A stretch of 64,000 nt of DNA, from assembly GCA_965218715.1 (NCBI GenBank), contig CBDCLY010000007.1, positions 7,768 to 71,767 on the forward strand. Direction: 5' to 3'. This DNA is from CBDCLY01 sp965218715. GTDB lineage: Bacteria > Bacteroidota > Bacteroidia > Flavobacteriales_E > Vicingaceae. Position numbers and translations under genes: made by a program. Below the pieces are notes generated by a model, which had not been told where the DNA came from, ran no database searches, and saw nothing but the letters and a program-made list of their open reading frames with translations. This document shows positions 47,497-56,048 of the stretch, one piece after another (the first letter of the stretch is position 1; each line of letters begins with the position of its first letter).

Positions 47497-48891
47497 ATGT
47501 ATACTTTAATGGTGGTTATTTTTATTCTGGGCTATTTCATGATAGCCTTTGAACATCCATTGCGAATTGACAAGGCAGCCCCTGCTCTATTAATTGCTGT
47601 TTTGGGTTGGACAGCCTACGTCATTGGTGCTGAAGACATTTTAGCCAACAACAGTTCCTTTTTAGAGTTTCTAAGCAAACACCCACATAGCACCTACAAT
47701 GAATTCATTGTAGAAGAATTGGCCCATCATTTAACGCATCACGCCGAAATCATCTTTTTCTTAATTGGCGCAATGACCATTGTTGAATTGATTGATTCTC
47801 ATGAAGGGTTTGCAGTCATCACAGATCAGATACAGACCAAAAATAGAACGAAATTGCTATGGATTATCTGTGGCTTAACCTTCTTCTTTTCTGCAGCATT
47901 AGACAACCTTACTACCTCAATAGTAATGGTTTCACTTTTGAGAAAACTAGTGGCAGATAAAAAAGAACGATGGTTTTTTGCAGGTATCGTTATCATAGCC
48001 GCCAATGCTGGTGGCGCATGGTCTCCTATTGGAGATGTAACCACTACCATGTTATGGATTGGAAAGCAAATTACAGCCGCAAACATCATTACTGAGCTAT
48101 TTGTGCCAAGTTTGGTATGCATCCTTGTGCCACTCATTTACTTAAGTATTACCAATAGGAATAGCCCTGAAGTTGCACGTCCGGAAAATAAAGACTTTTC
48201 TGAGCACATTTTAAACAAAACCACTTCTTTTGAACGGAACTTGATTTTCTTCTTGGGCGTGGCCTTGTTGCTATTTGTTCCAGTATTTAAAACTTTAACC
48301 CACCTTCCACCCTACATGGGTATGATGTTCGGTTTAGGTGTTTTGTGGGTGGTTACTGAAGTGATCCACAGGACCAAAAATCACGAAATCAAGTCTGAGC
48401 TTTCTGTTGTTGGTGTATTGAGAAAGATCGACATCGTAAGTGTATTGTTCTTCCTAGGCATTTTAATTGCCATTTCAAGTTTACAATCTGCTGGGCATTT
48501 GACCAGTCTAGCTAAAATTCTTGAAGAAAATATAGGAGACATTTATTCTGTGAACATTGTCATTGGACTTTTAAGTGCCATTGTAGATAATGTTCCATTA
48601 GTTGCAGCCTCCATGGGAATGTATCCAGTTGTTTCACCAGAATTGCTGAGCACATTAGGAGAGGGAAATGCAGCGTATTATAGCCATTTTGTTCAAGATG
48701 GAAATTTCTGGGAATTTTTAGCCTATTGTGCTGGAACAGGTGGATCTGCATTAATCATTGGATCAGCTGCTGGTGTTGCCGTAATGGGCATGGAGCGCAT
48801 CGATTTCATTTGGTACCTCAAAAAGATGAGCTTACTGGCCATCATTGGATACGCGGCTGGAGCTGCCGTCTACATCTTATTTTTCGCCTAG
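47497..48891 (+). CDS. nhaD: NhaD-type sodium:proton antiporter
   Basis: A 464-residue inner-membrane transporter with about 11-12 hydrophobic helices. NhaD-family signatures include FLIGAMTIVELIDSHEGFAVI, FFSAALDNLTTSIVMVSLLRKL, ANAGGAWSPIGDVTTTMLWIG and GLLSAIVDNVPLVAASMGMY. It exports Na+ (or Li+) in exchange for protons, typical of marine and salt-tolerant bacteria. It lies 12 bp after the amino-acid dehydrogenase gene. Confidence 0.92.
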   Translation: MYTLMVVIFILGYFMIAFEHPLRIDKAAPALLIAVLGWTAYVIGAEDILANNSSFLEFLSKHPHSTYNEFIVEELAHHLTHHAEIIFFLIGAMTIVELIDSHEGFAVITDQIQTKNRTKLLWIICGLTFFFSAALDNLTTSIVMVSLLRKLVADKKERWFFAGIVIIAANAGGAWSPIGDVTTTMLWIGKQITAANIITELFVPSLVCILVPLIYLSITNRNSPEVARPENKDFSEHILNKTTSFERNLIFFLGVALLLFVPVFKTLTHLPPYMGMMFGLGVLWVVTEVIHRTKNHEIKSELSVVGVLRKIDIVSVLFFLGILIAISSLQSAGHLTSLAKILEENIGDIYSVNIVIGLLSAIVDNVPLVAASMGMYPVVSPELLSTLGEGNAAYYSHFVQDGNFWEFLAYCAGTGGSALIIGSAAGVAVMGMERIDFIWYLKKMSLLAIIGYAAGAAVYILFFA

Positions 48892-48999
48892 AACCGAGGC
48901 AATAAAACTAACAGCTAGGTGTTTACAAGTTGAGCTATACTTAAGCTAGCCTTTCAGGCATAGGGCTAAATTAGTAGCACAAATACTTAGATAAACAAT

Positions 49000-49716
49000 A
49001 TGCTTCAAATTCCACTTGTTCAAATCAATCTTGCAGATCCTGCAACAGATAGCCTGACTACAGAGACTGCTAGTACCACAGAAACTCTTTCAATTTTAGA
49101 GCTCATTACCTCTGGAGGAATTGGCGGAATGATTATCATGCTTAGCTTGTTTGTCCTCTCCATTATTGCCGTTTACATTTATGTAGAACGTTATGTCATC
49201 ATCAAAAAGGCAGCTCAGGAAGATGAAAATTTCATGAATGAGATCAAAGACTTTATTCACAATGGAAAAATTGAGGCTGCAAAATCCTTGTGCAATTCCA
49301 CTGCTACCCCAATTGCTAGAATGATTGAAAAAGGAGTAAATCGAATAGGTAAACCCTTGAACGACATTGCAGCTGCCATTGAAAATACTGGCAAATTGGA
49401 ACTCTTTAAATTGGAAAAGAATTTGGCAACATTGGCCACCATTTCAGGAGCGGCACCAATGATTGGGTTCTTAGGGACAGTAATCGGAATGATACTCGCC
49501 TTCCATGAGATGGCCTCTGCAGGAGGAAACATTGATGTTGAAATGTTAGCTGAAGGAATTTATACTGCAATGGTTACTACGGTTGCTGGATTGGTAGTAG
49601 GAATTGTTGCTTTTATCGGATACAATCTATTGGTTGCCAAGGTTGAAAAGGTAGTCTTTAAAATGGAAGCCAGAACCACAGAATTCCTCGACATCTTAAA
49701 CGAACCTGCGAAATAA
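49000..49716 (+). CDS. exbB: MotA/TolQ/ExbB proton-channel family protein
   Basis: A 238-residue protein with an N-terminal Thr/Ser-rich leader (residues 1-35). Three helices follow: LITSGGIGGMIIMLSLFVLSI, then the hallmark pair APMIGFLGTVIGMILAFHEM and YTAMVTTVAGLVVGIVAFIGY. It forms the proton-driven motor with ExbD, powering TonB-dependent import. The stop overlaps the exbD ATG by one base; exbB-exbD-tonB is one operon. TolQ would be the alternative, but no tolA or tolB is present. Confidence 0.92.
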   Translation: MLQIPLVQINLADPATDSLTTETASTTETLSILELITSGGIGGMIIMLSLFVLSIIAVYIYVERYVIIKKAAQEDENFMNEIKDFIHNGKIEAAKSLCNSTATPIARMIEKGVNRIGKPLNDIAAAIENTGKLELFKLEKNLATLATISGAAPMIGFLGTVIGMILAFHEMASAGGNIDVEMLAEGIYTAMVTTVAGLVVGIVAFIGYNLLVAKVEKVVFKMEARTTEFLDILNEPAK

Positions 49717-50108
49717 TGGGATTAAAATCGAGAAATAAAGTCAGCCCGAATTTTAACATGTCGTCAATGACCGACATTGTATTTCTATTGTTGATCTTTT
49801 TCATGCTTACCTCTACCCTAGTGAGCCCGAATGCTTTAAAACTGCTTTTACCCAGTAGCTCAAGCAAGACATTAGCTCCACAAACAGTTTCTGTATCCAT
49901 CACCAAGGACTTGGAATTTTATGTAGACGATCAATCTGTAGCTTTTGAAGCAATTGAAGGACTGCTGATAGGAAAGATGGGAACAAATCCAGACAATTCA
50001 ATTATCTTACATGTTGACAAGTCGATTCCGGTGGAACAAGCCGTTAAAGTAATGGACATTGCCAGTAGGAATCAATTCAAGATGGTATTAGCAACAAAAC
50101 CGAGTTAA
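49716..50108 (+). CDS. exbD: ExbD/TolR-family biopolymer transporter
   Basis: A 130-residue protein with one N-terminal helix containing the conserved aspartate (SSMTDIVFLLLIFFMLTSTLVSP) and a periplasmic domain (ILHVDKSIPVEQAVKVMDIA). It is the stator partner of ExbB. It overlaps exbB by one base and starts the TonB gene two bases after its stop. Confidence 0.92.
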   Translation: MGLKSRNKVSPNFNMSSMTDIVFLLLIFFMLTSTLVSPNALKLLLPSSSSKTLAPQTVSVSITKDLEFYVDDQSVAFEAIEGLLIGKMGTNPDNSIILHVDKSIPVEQAVKVMDIASRNQFKMVLATKPS

Positions 50109-50109
50109 A

Positions 50110-50901
50110 TTGAAGGAACAGGAAAAGGAAAATAAAAAAGAAGAACGTAAAGGACTCGTTTTTAGCATAGGCATTCATGTTGTGCTGTTGCTTTTGTTTG
50201 CCTTTTTCGGACTAAGCTACACCACTCCTCCGCCAGAAGAAGAAGGCATAAGTATCAATTTAGGTTTTGTTGATGCAGGAAGCATGACAGAAAATCCAAA
50301 TACCAGTGCAGTTGCAGAAGAACAAGTAGAAGAAATAGTTCCGGAGACCGCACAGCCAGTAGAAAGTTCAGAAGAAGTTTTGACACAAGATTCAGAAGAA
50401 GCTCCAGCGATTCCAGAGAAAAAGGAAGAAAAGGTAGTTGAGAAAAAAGAAGAAAAAAAGGAAGAACCCAAGCCCGATAAGAATTTGAACAAGGCGCTGG
50501 AGAAGTGGAAAAATAAAAAAGATCAGGGAGAAGCAGGAGGCGATGGCAACACCGATCAACAAGGAGATCAAGGAGCTGCCAATGGAGACCCCAATAGCAA
50601 TAGTTATGTTGGAGGAGGAAGTGGAAACGGAACCAGTTTTAACCTTTCAGGAAGAAATTTACTGAGCTCTCCACGAATACAGGATAATTCTCAAGAAGAA
50701 GGGAAAGTAGTGGTAGACATTATAGTAGATCGTTCTGGAAAAGTTTTACGTGCTACCGCAGGGGCAAGAGGCTCCAATACCACTAGCGCTTTACTATACA
50801 AGAAAGCCAAAGATGCCGCCATGCGCACTAAGTTCAATGCCAACCCAAATGCAGCTGAAGAACAGAAGGGACAAATGACCTTCATATTCATTTTGAATTG
50901 A
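50110..50901 (+). CDS. TonB-like energy transducer
   Basis: A 263-residue protein. The start is TTG at 50110. One membrane helix (residues ~14-36) is followed by a long linker rich in Glu, Lys and Pro (EKKEEKVVEKKEEKKEEPKP) and then a Gly/Asn-rich segment. The C-terminal ~75 residues hold the TonB domain (EEGKVVVDIIVDRSGKVLRATAG), which would contact TonB-dependent receptors. It forms an operon with exbB and exbD, and its stop shares bases with the folC start (TGATG). Confidence 0.9.
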   Translation: MKEQEKENKKEERKGLVFSIGIHVVLLLLFAFFGLSYTTPPPEEEGISINLGFVDAGSMTENPNTSAVAEEQVEEIVPETAQPVESSEEVLTQDSEEAPAIPEKKEEKVVEKKEEKKEEPKPDKNLNKALEKWKNKKDQGEAGGDGNTDQQGDQGAANGDPNSNSYVGGGSGNGTSFNLSGRNLLSSPRIQDNSQEEGKVVVDIIVDRSGKVLRATAGARGSNTTSALLYKKAKDAAMRTKFNANPNAAEEQKGQMTFIFILN

Positions 50902-52124
50902 TGAATTATCAGGAAGTACTGGGTTATTTGTACCAACAACTTCCGATGTACCAGAGAAGTGGCAAGGTAGCCTATAAGAAAGACCTTGGAAACATCAAGA
51001 CACTTTGTGCTCACCTAAATCATCCTCAACAAGCCTTTAAAAGCATTCACATTGCAGGCAGCAATGGCAAAGGCTCCATTGCTCATGGCTTAAGTGCCAT
51101 TTTGCAGGAGGAAGGATATAAGGTGGGATTGTATACTTCACCGCATTTGATTGACTTTAGAGAACGGATTCGGTTAAATGGAGAATTGGTAACCAAGCAA
51201 ATTGTTCAAGAATTTGTGGTAGAGAATATGGCCCATTTTAATAAAGTGAAACCCTCTTTTTTTGAATGGTCGGTTGCTTTGGCATTTCATGTATTTAGAA
51301 AAGAGCAAGTAGATGTTGCGGTAGTAGAAACGGGATTGGGTGGAAGGTTGGATTCTACCAATGTGATTACACCAGAGCTTAGCATCATTAGCAACATCTC
51401 TTTAGACCATGTGGATTTATTGGGAGATAGTTTATCACAGATAGCAGGTGAGAAAGCAGGAATCATAAAGGAAAATGTTCCAGTTGTGATTGGAAATGCA
51501 TCTGGACAAAAAGAAGTGTTTATACGAAAAGCCAAAAGTTTAAATGCAGCAATTCATTTTGCTGATGAGGAAGAGAATGTTTTGAATATAGATGAACAAC
51601 TTCCTTCCTACCAACATGAGAATTTTCAAACCATTGGAGTAGCTTCTAAAATTTTAATAGAGTTGGGTTGGAAGATTGATTTGAAAATGATTCCAAATCG
51701 TTTGTCTAGGATGAATGAGCTAACAGGCTTAAGGGGCCGTTGGCAAGTGATGAATGAACATCCCAGAGTAATTTTTGACACGGCTCATAATGAGGCAGGC
51801 ATAAAGCATTTGGTGCAAACTTTGGCTAAGGAAAAAGTGAAGGTAAAGCATTTGGTGATCGGATTTGTGAAAGGAAAAGACCTAGGGGATGTATTGAAAC
51901 AGTTGCCAAAAGAGGCTAAGTATTATTTCTGCTCAGCTAAGATAGACCGTTCCTTGGCTGCAAATGAATTAAAGGAAGAGGCTGTAAAATTTGGCTTAGA
52001 GGGTGATGTTTTCGAGAGCCCGGAAGCGGCCTTAGAAAAAGCAAAACGGGAGGCCAAAGCCGAAGATTTAATCCTGGCATTTGGAAGCAATTTCATGATT
52101 GGAGAATTGCTTGAAAATATTTAG
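50901..52124 (+). CDS. folC: Folylpolyglutamate / dihydrofolate synthase
   Basis: A 407-residue Mur-ligase-family enzyme. The ATP loop is IHIAGSNGKGSIAHGLSAIL near residue 53, then YTSPHLIDFRERIRLNGELV, VDVAVVETGLGGRLDSTN and SNISLDHVDLLGDSLSQIAGEKAGI. The C-terminus has VIFDTAHNEAGIKHLVQTL. It adds glutamate to folates. The ATG at 50901 overlaps the tonB stop by one base, so it is translated from the same transcript. Confidence 0.95.
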   Translation: MNYQEVLGYLYQQLPMYQRSGKVAYKKDLGNIKTLCAHLNHPQQAFKSIHIAGSNGKGSIAHGLSAILQEEGYKVGLYTSPHLIDFRERIRLNGELVTKQIVQEFVVENMAHFNKVKPSFFEWSVALAFHVFRKEQVDVAVVETGLGGRLDSTNVITPELSIISNISLDHVDLLGDSLSQIAGEKAGIIKENVPVVIGNASGQKEVFIRKAKSLNAAIHFADEEENVLNIDEQLPSYQHENFQTIGVASKILIELGWKIDLKMIPNRLSRMNELTGLRGRWQVMNEHPRVIFDTAHNEAGIKHLVQTLAKEKVKVKHLVIGFVKGKDLGDVLKQLPKEAKYYFCSAKIDRSLAANELKEEAVKFGLEGDVFESPEAALEKAKREAKAEDLILAFGSNFMIGELLENI

Positions 52125-52131
52125 AAATTTC

Positions 52132-52161
52132 TTGTTGAGTGTTTCAATTCTTGTATATTTG
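52132..52161 (+). promoter_or_regulatory. Promoter of the tRNA-Val genes
   Basis: TTG at 52132-52134, a spacer of 19 bp, and TATATTTG at 52154-52161. The first tRNA base is 13 nt after the -7 element, so the precursor has a very short 5' leader. Confidence 0.75.
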
Positions 52162-52174
52162 CACTCCAAATTTT

Positions 52175-52249
52175 GGGCGATTAGCTCAGTTGGTTCAGAG
52201 CACCTCGTTTACACCGAGGGGGTCGGGAGTTCGAATCTCTCATCGCCCA
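52175..52249 (+). tRNA. tRNA-Val (anticodon TAC)
   Basis: A clover-leaf with acceptor stem GGGCGAT / ATCGCCC, D-arm AGCTCAGTTGGTTCAGAGC, anticodon stem CCTCG / CGAGG with loop TTTACAC (anticodon TAC), and T-arm with TTCGAAT. CCA is not encoded. The promoter lies directly upstream and a terminator-like hairpin directly downstream. Confidence 0.95.
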
Positions 52250-52250
52250 C

Positions 52251-52281
52251 TAACCCTTGAAGCTTGCTTCGAGGGTTTTTT
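52251..52281 (+). terminator. Terminator-like hairpin between the two tRNAs
   Basis: AACCCTTGAAGC / GCTTCGAGGGTT with a 2-nt loop and a T6 run. It sits between the tRNAs, and the second tRNA begins 6 nt later without its own promoter. The hairpin must therefore be read through part of the time or serve in processing. Confidence 0.7.
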
Positions 52282-52286
52282 GATTA

Positions 52287-52361
52287 GAGGCATTAGCTCA
52301 GTTGGTTCAGAGCACTACCTTGACAGGGTAGGGGTCACTGGTTCGAATCCAGTATGCCTCA
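52287..52361 (+). tRNA. tRNA-Val (anticodon GAC)
   Basis: Acceptor stem GAGGCAT / ATGCCTC, D-arm similar to that of the first tRNA, anticodon stem CTACC / GGTAG with loop TTGACAG (anticodon GAC), T-arm GGTTCGAATCC. CCA is not encoded. It is 126 bp before the inverted-repeat-rich left edge of the cassette array. Confidence 0.94.
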
Positions 52362-52487
52362 CAAATCAGTTTGGAGTTTGAGATTAGAGCAAGGGATTTA
52401 TTTACTGATTTCACTCAATACTTGCACTCTAACTCCGAGCTTATGAAAGTCGGCTAGAATCCATTAATTTAGAAGGCAATTAAATAC

Positions 52488-52536
52488 AATGTATATATCT
52501 CCAGATATATTCAATGTATTTATACATACGTTAACG
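52488..52536 (+). other. Left end of the cassette array, possible attI-like site
   Basis: Just before the first GTTAACG core (52530-52536) lie two direct copies of AATGTAT (52488-52494 and 52513-52519). Between them is an 8-bp palindrome ATATATCT/AGATATAT with a 2-nt loop (52493-52510). attI sites also place repeated integrase-binding sequences before a GTT core, so this could be an attI or a secondary insertion site. That is an inference; the integrase gene is not in the window. The 52362-52487 stretch before it holds nothing recognisable. Confidence 0.35.
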
Positions 52537-52841
52537 CCAATCCTCCCCTCACGCCAACCCTGATGTAGTTCAACGGGTCTACTAGCCAGCTAACCCACGC
52601 CACGAAGGTAAAACCAAAAGAAATAAACAGATAAAGCTTCGCTTTGAATAACTGGCGTTAACAATAGCTATAAGTCATTTTTTTACTTAGCCGTCACCTT
52701 CCTGCTTCCCTAGTTTCGCGCTTCGCGCCGAATTTTTTTTCTATTATGGAGTTAAGTGTTCTTCTAGCGTCGCTCGCTTTCTGCTAAACCTCATTTTATG
52801 TACTTTTAAGAAACTAAAAAAAACGGCCTCATAGCTGAGAC
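52530..52841 (+). repeat. ORF-less cassette 1 (312 bp)
   Basis: Runs from GTTAACGCCA to the next GTTAACG. The body is 133 bp without an ORF and ends in TGGCGTTAAC (52653-52662), the reverse complement of its start. The attC fold is ~52656-52848. Inside are short TTC-loop hairpins (AAAGCTTCGCTTT; GCGCTTCGCGC followed by T8). It belongs to subtype A (body contains GGGTCTACTAGCC). Confidence 0.85.
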
Positions 52842-53153
52842 GTTAACGCCAATCCTCCCCTCACGCCAACCCTTAGGTAGTTCAACGGGTCTACTAGCCA
52901 TCTACGCCACGCCACGAAGGTAAAACCATAAGAAATAAACAGATAAAGCTTCGCTTTGAAAAACGGGCGTTAACAATAGCTATAAGTCATTTTTTTCCTA
53001 AGCCGCCAACTTCCTGCTTCCCTAGTTTCGCGCTTCGCGCCGATTTTTTTTTCTATTATGGACTTAAGTGTTCTTCTAGCGTCGCTCGCTTTCTGCTAAA
53101 CCTCATTTTATGTACTTTTAAGAAACTAAAAAAAACGGCCTCATAGCTGAGAC
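52842..53153 (+). repeat. ORF-less cassette 2 (312 bp)
   Basis: The same unit as cassette 1, with a few substitutions, for example CGGGCGTTAAC at its own attC entry (TGGCGTTAAC in the others). Subtype A. attC ~52968-53160. Confidence 0.85.
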
Positions 53154-53465
53154 GTTAACGCCAATCCTCCCCTCACGCCAACCCTTATGTAGTTCAACGG
53201 ATTATTTTTGCCATTTACGGCACGCCACGAAAGTAAAACCATAAGAAACAAGCAGGAAAGCTTCGCTTTGAATAACTGGCGTTAACAATAGCTATAAGTC
53301 ATTTTTTTACTTAGCCGCCACCTTCCTGCTTCCCTAGTTTCGCGCTTCGCGCCGAATTTTTTTTCTATTATGGAGTTAAGTGTTCTACTAGCGTCGCTCG
53401 CTTCCTGCTAAAAGTCATTTTCAGTACTTTTAAGAAACTAAAAAAAACGGCCTCATAGCTGAGAC
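53154..53465 (+). repeat. ORF-less cassette 3 (312 bp)
   Basis: Subtype B: the body carries GATTATTTTTGCCATTTACG in place of the subtype A segment, and GTTCTACTAGCG and AAAGTCATTTTCAG in the attC part. Its ends are the same as in the other units. attC ~53280-53472. Confidence 0.85.
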
Positions 53466-53777
53466 GTTAACGCCAATCCTCCCCTCACGCCAACCCTGAT
53501 GTAGTTCAACGGATTATTTTTGCCATTTACGGCACGCCACGAAAGTAAAACCATAAGAAACAAGCAGGAAAGCTTCGCTTTGAATAACTGGCGTTAACAA
53601 TAGCTATAAGTCATTTTTTTACTTAGCCGCCACCTTCCTGCTTCCCTAGTTTCGCGCTTCGCGCCGAATTTTTTTTCTATTATGGAGTTAAGTGTTCTAC
53701 TAGCGTCGCTCGCTTCCTGCTAAAAGTCATTTTCAGTACTTTTAAGAAACTAAAAAAAACGGCCTCATAGCTGAGAC
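53466..53777 (+). repeat. ORF-less cassette 4 (312 bp)
   Basis: Subtype B, almost identical to cassette 3; the visible difference is GATGTAG against TATGTAG near its start. This points to a recent duplication of the neighbour. attC ~53592-53784. Confidence 0.85.
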
Positions 53778-54089
53778 GTTAACGCCAATCCTCCCCTCAC
53801 GCCAACCCTTATGTAGTTCAACGGGTCTACTAGCCAGCTACGCCACGCCACGAAGGTAAAACCACAAGAAATAAACAGATAAAGCTTCGCTTTGAATAAC
53901 TGGCGTTAACAATAGCTATAAGTCATTTTTTTACTTAGCCGTCACCTTCCTGCTTCCCTAGTTTCGCGCTTCGCGCCGAATTTTTTTTCTATTATGGAGT
54001 TAAGTGTTCTTCTAGCGTCGCTCGCTTTCTGCTAAACCTCATTTTATGTACTTTTAAGAAACTAAAAAAAACGGCCTCATAGCTGAGAC
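53778..54089 (+). repeat. ORF-less cassette 5 (312 bp)
   Basis: Subtype A again. It ends at the GTTAGCC start of the ankyrin cassette. attC ~53904-54096. Its body matches cassettes 1, 2 and 6 better than 3 and 4. Confidence 0.85.
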
Positions 54090-55146
54090 GTTAGCCCACA
54101 TTAGAGAAAATATCAATATGAGTTTAAATACTGACTTAGTTAAAGCGACAAAAAATGGGGATATAGAAAAAGTATCTGAACTGATTGATTTGGGAGCTGA
54201 TTTAAATACTACTGTTGGTGACTCTGACAAAAGAAATTTGCTTCACCACGCATCACAAAAAGGACACTCAAAGTTGGTTGAATTTCTAATAGAAAAAGGA
54301 ATCGGAATCAATAGTTTAGATGAACGAGGAAGAACACCTTTATATTTATCTTGTTACAATTATAAATTTGATTCAGCTAAAACTCTAGTTTCTAAGGGTG
54401 CTGAAATAAATATCAGTGGAGAATACAATCCACTTGACATGGCAAGTTCAAATTCCTATTACGGAACCGAAATAGTGGAATTACTGCTTGACAAAGGAGC
54501 TGATGTAAATATTGTTTGTAGAGGAACAAGTGTTACACCATTAATGGGAGCATTACATCAGGAAAAAACAAATGCTCTCAAACTACTTTTAAATGCAGGT
54601 ACAAATACAAATCATATTGATGCTAACGGAGAATCACCTTTAGGAAGAATTTCTGCAACCGAATTTCCTGAACACGTAAATCTACTTTTAGACTTTGGTG
54701 CTAAAATTAATTATCAAGACAGAAAAGGTAATTCAGCACTGCATAATGCAATAGAAAGAAAAAATAGGAAAGTAATAGAAGCCTTAATTAAAAGGGGAAT
54801 TAAAACAAATTTGAAAAATGCCAACGGAGAAACTGCTGAAGAGATGGCTAGAAGAACTGACTCTGAATTGCATTCATTTATTTCCAAACTAATTCCGAAA
54901 GAAGAAACTCAAGACGGGTTGATTTCGAAATTGAAAAATTTATGGAAATAAAAACGTGGGCTAACACTGTATATAGCAAATAGGGCAACCAGTGGTTTAG
55001 GGAAGTTCAGTGCTATTTACTAATACCGCCAAATCATTGATTTGGCTTTTAAGAATGAATAAATTAAAAACAAAATACAACGTTTTGGCTCAGAGCAACC
55101 CCGAAAGTTTATCGCTTTCTACTGCCCTACTTGCCATATACTAAAC
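54090..55146 (+). mobile_element. Gene cassette with ankyrin-repeat protein
   Basis: A 1057-bp cassette. It starts GTTAGCCCAC and closes with GTGGGCTAAC (54956-54965), a perfect 10-bp reverse complement. The gene fills most of it, with 28 bp before the ATG and 4 bp after the stop to the R'' side. Confidence 0.88.
54118..54951 (+). CDS. Ankyrin-repeat protein (cassette-borne)
   Basis: A 277-residue protein without a signal peptide or helix. It is made of about seven ankyrin repeats: DLVKATKNGDIEKVSELIDLGADLNT, then RNLLHHASQKGHSKLVEFLIEKG, RTPLYLSCYNYKF, the EIVELLLDKGADVN unit, NALKLLLNAGTNTNHID, HVNLLLDFGAKINYQD and NRKVIEALIKRGIK, ending with a Lys-rich tail. Such domains bind other proteins; no partner or catalytic domain is present. 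It starts 28 bp into its cassette, so transcription must come from upstream cassettes or a promoter in the short leader. No -7 element is visible there. Confidence 0.85.
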   Translation: MSLNTDLVKATKNGDIEKVSELIDLGADLNTTVGDSDKRNLLHHASQKGHSKLVEFLIEKGIGINSLDERGRTPLYLSCYNYKFDSAKTLVSKGAEINISGEYNPLDMASSNSYYGTEIVELLLDKGADVNIVCRGTSVTPLMGALHQEKTNALKLLLNAGTNTNHIDANGESPLGRISATEFPEHVNLLLDFGAKINYQDRKGNSALHNAIERKNRKVIEALIKRGIKTNLKNANGETAEEMARRTDSELHSFISKLIPKEETQDGLISKLKNLWK

Positions 55147-55153
55147 GTTAGCC
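54959..55153 (+). other. attC of the ankyrin cassette
   Basis: R'' GGCTAAC (54959-54965) and R' GTTAGCC (55147-55153). The arms pair well: CTGTATATAGCAAATAGGGCA against TGCCCTACTTGCCATATAC. About 195 bp; the long centre has a GCCAAATCATTGATTTGGC hairpin and shares its middle with the attC of the next cassette. Confidence 0.85.
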
Positions 55154-56041
55154 ACAATACAAAAATGAAAAGATTAATACTTTTACTACTAGTTTTAATA
55201 GTCTCAAATAAATCTTGGTCTCAAGCTCCAGAATTTTCTGTTCAAAAAGTTATTCAGGATAACAGCTCTTTATACAGTAAAACAGATAGCAGACATAAAA
55301 TTGATACTGTATATTTTATTAATTTGAAAGAATGGAACTTTAATCATTTTTCAGAATCAATCTCAATTTCAGCAGGAGACAGTTTAGTTCGCTCTTACAT
55401 CAATACCTTTAAAATTGAACCTAACAGAAGATATGATATCTATTTAAACGGAAAACTAATTCAAATCATTAAAACAAAATTAGACTCCTCTTATAATTAC
55501 CAAGAATTTGTAAACGAAATGAATAAGTTTCAATTGTCATATTCAAATCCAAAGGACTTTTCTTTAACAATAAGAGATGAATATGAAATGGAAAAAAGAA
55601 CAATTTTCCAAGATTCTACAAGCTATATCACAATTGACTATAACCAAAACTCTGAAATGCAAAGATATTTTGGAACTGTGAACAAAGGAAAAAATTCAAA
55701 GATGACGTTTGACAAAAAATGGGACGAAAATGGGAAATACATAAAAGGAGAAATGATAATCTACTCTAAAGAAAAAGACAAATGGAAAGTCTTAAAGACT
55801 AAGGAATTAGATTTTCTAGAGGAAGCCACTGATAATTATTAAAAATAAATAAAAGTGGCTAACAAGGGCTATACGTAATGCGGGTTTTCAGCTAAAAGAA
55901 AGGTCAGTGCAATTAATAAAGTCCGCCAATACTTTAATTTGGTATTTAAAGTGAATAAATTAACAACAAAATATAAACTCTTGGCTATGTGCAAATTTGA
56001 AAACTACGCTTTTCAAATCCCGAACTACGCATAGCCGGATC
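55147..56041 (+). mobile_element. Gene cassette with exported protein (225 aa)
   Basis: An 895-bp cassette. It starts GTTAGCCAC and closes with GTGGCTAAC (55855-55863), exactly complementary. One gene, then the attC. Confidence 0.88.
55165..55842 (+). CDS. Exported protein of unknown function (cassette-borne)
   Basis: A 225-residue protein. Residues 1-20 form a signal peptide (MKRLILLLLVLIVSNKSWSQ). The rest is polar and Ser/Lys-rich, with beta-like stretches (KIDTVYFINLKEWNFNHFSE; YDIYLNGKLIQIIKTK; SYITIDYNQNSEMQ). There is no lipobox and no sorting domain, so a periplasmic or secreted protein. No family is recognised. The gene starts 18 bp inside its cassette. Confidence 0.75.
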   Translation: MKRLILLLLVLIVSNKSWSQAPEFSVQKVIQDNSSLYSKTDSRHKIDTVYFINLKEWNFNHFSESISISAGDSLVRSYINTFKIEPNRRYDIYLNGKLIQIIKTKLDSSYNYQEFVNEMNKFQLSYSNPKDFSLTIRDEYEMEKRTIFQDSTSYITIDYNQNSEMQRYFGTVNKGKNSKMTFDKKWDENGKYIKGEMIIYSKEKDKWKVLKTKELDFLEEATDNY

Positions 56042-56048
56042 GTTGTGT
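55857..56048 (+). other. attC of the 225-aa cassette
   Basis: R'' GGCTAAC (55857-55863) and R' GTTGTGT (56042-56048). The arms pair: GGGCTATACGTAATGCGGGTTTTC with CCCGAACTACGCATAGCC. The middle resembles that of the ankyrin attC (GCCAATACTTTAATTTGG hairpin). Confidence 0.85.

Noticed and set aside
52139..52381. 80-codon open frame
   Set aside because: It runs through both tRNA-Val genes and their hairpin, so it is not a gene.
52530..54089. Tandem repeats considered as a CRISPR array
   Set aside because: The repeats are 312 bp with no short unique spacers between them, and no cas genes are near. Their ends fit cassette boundaries instead.
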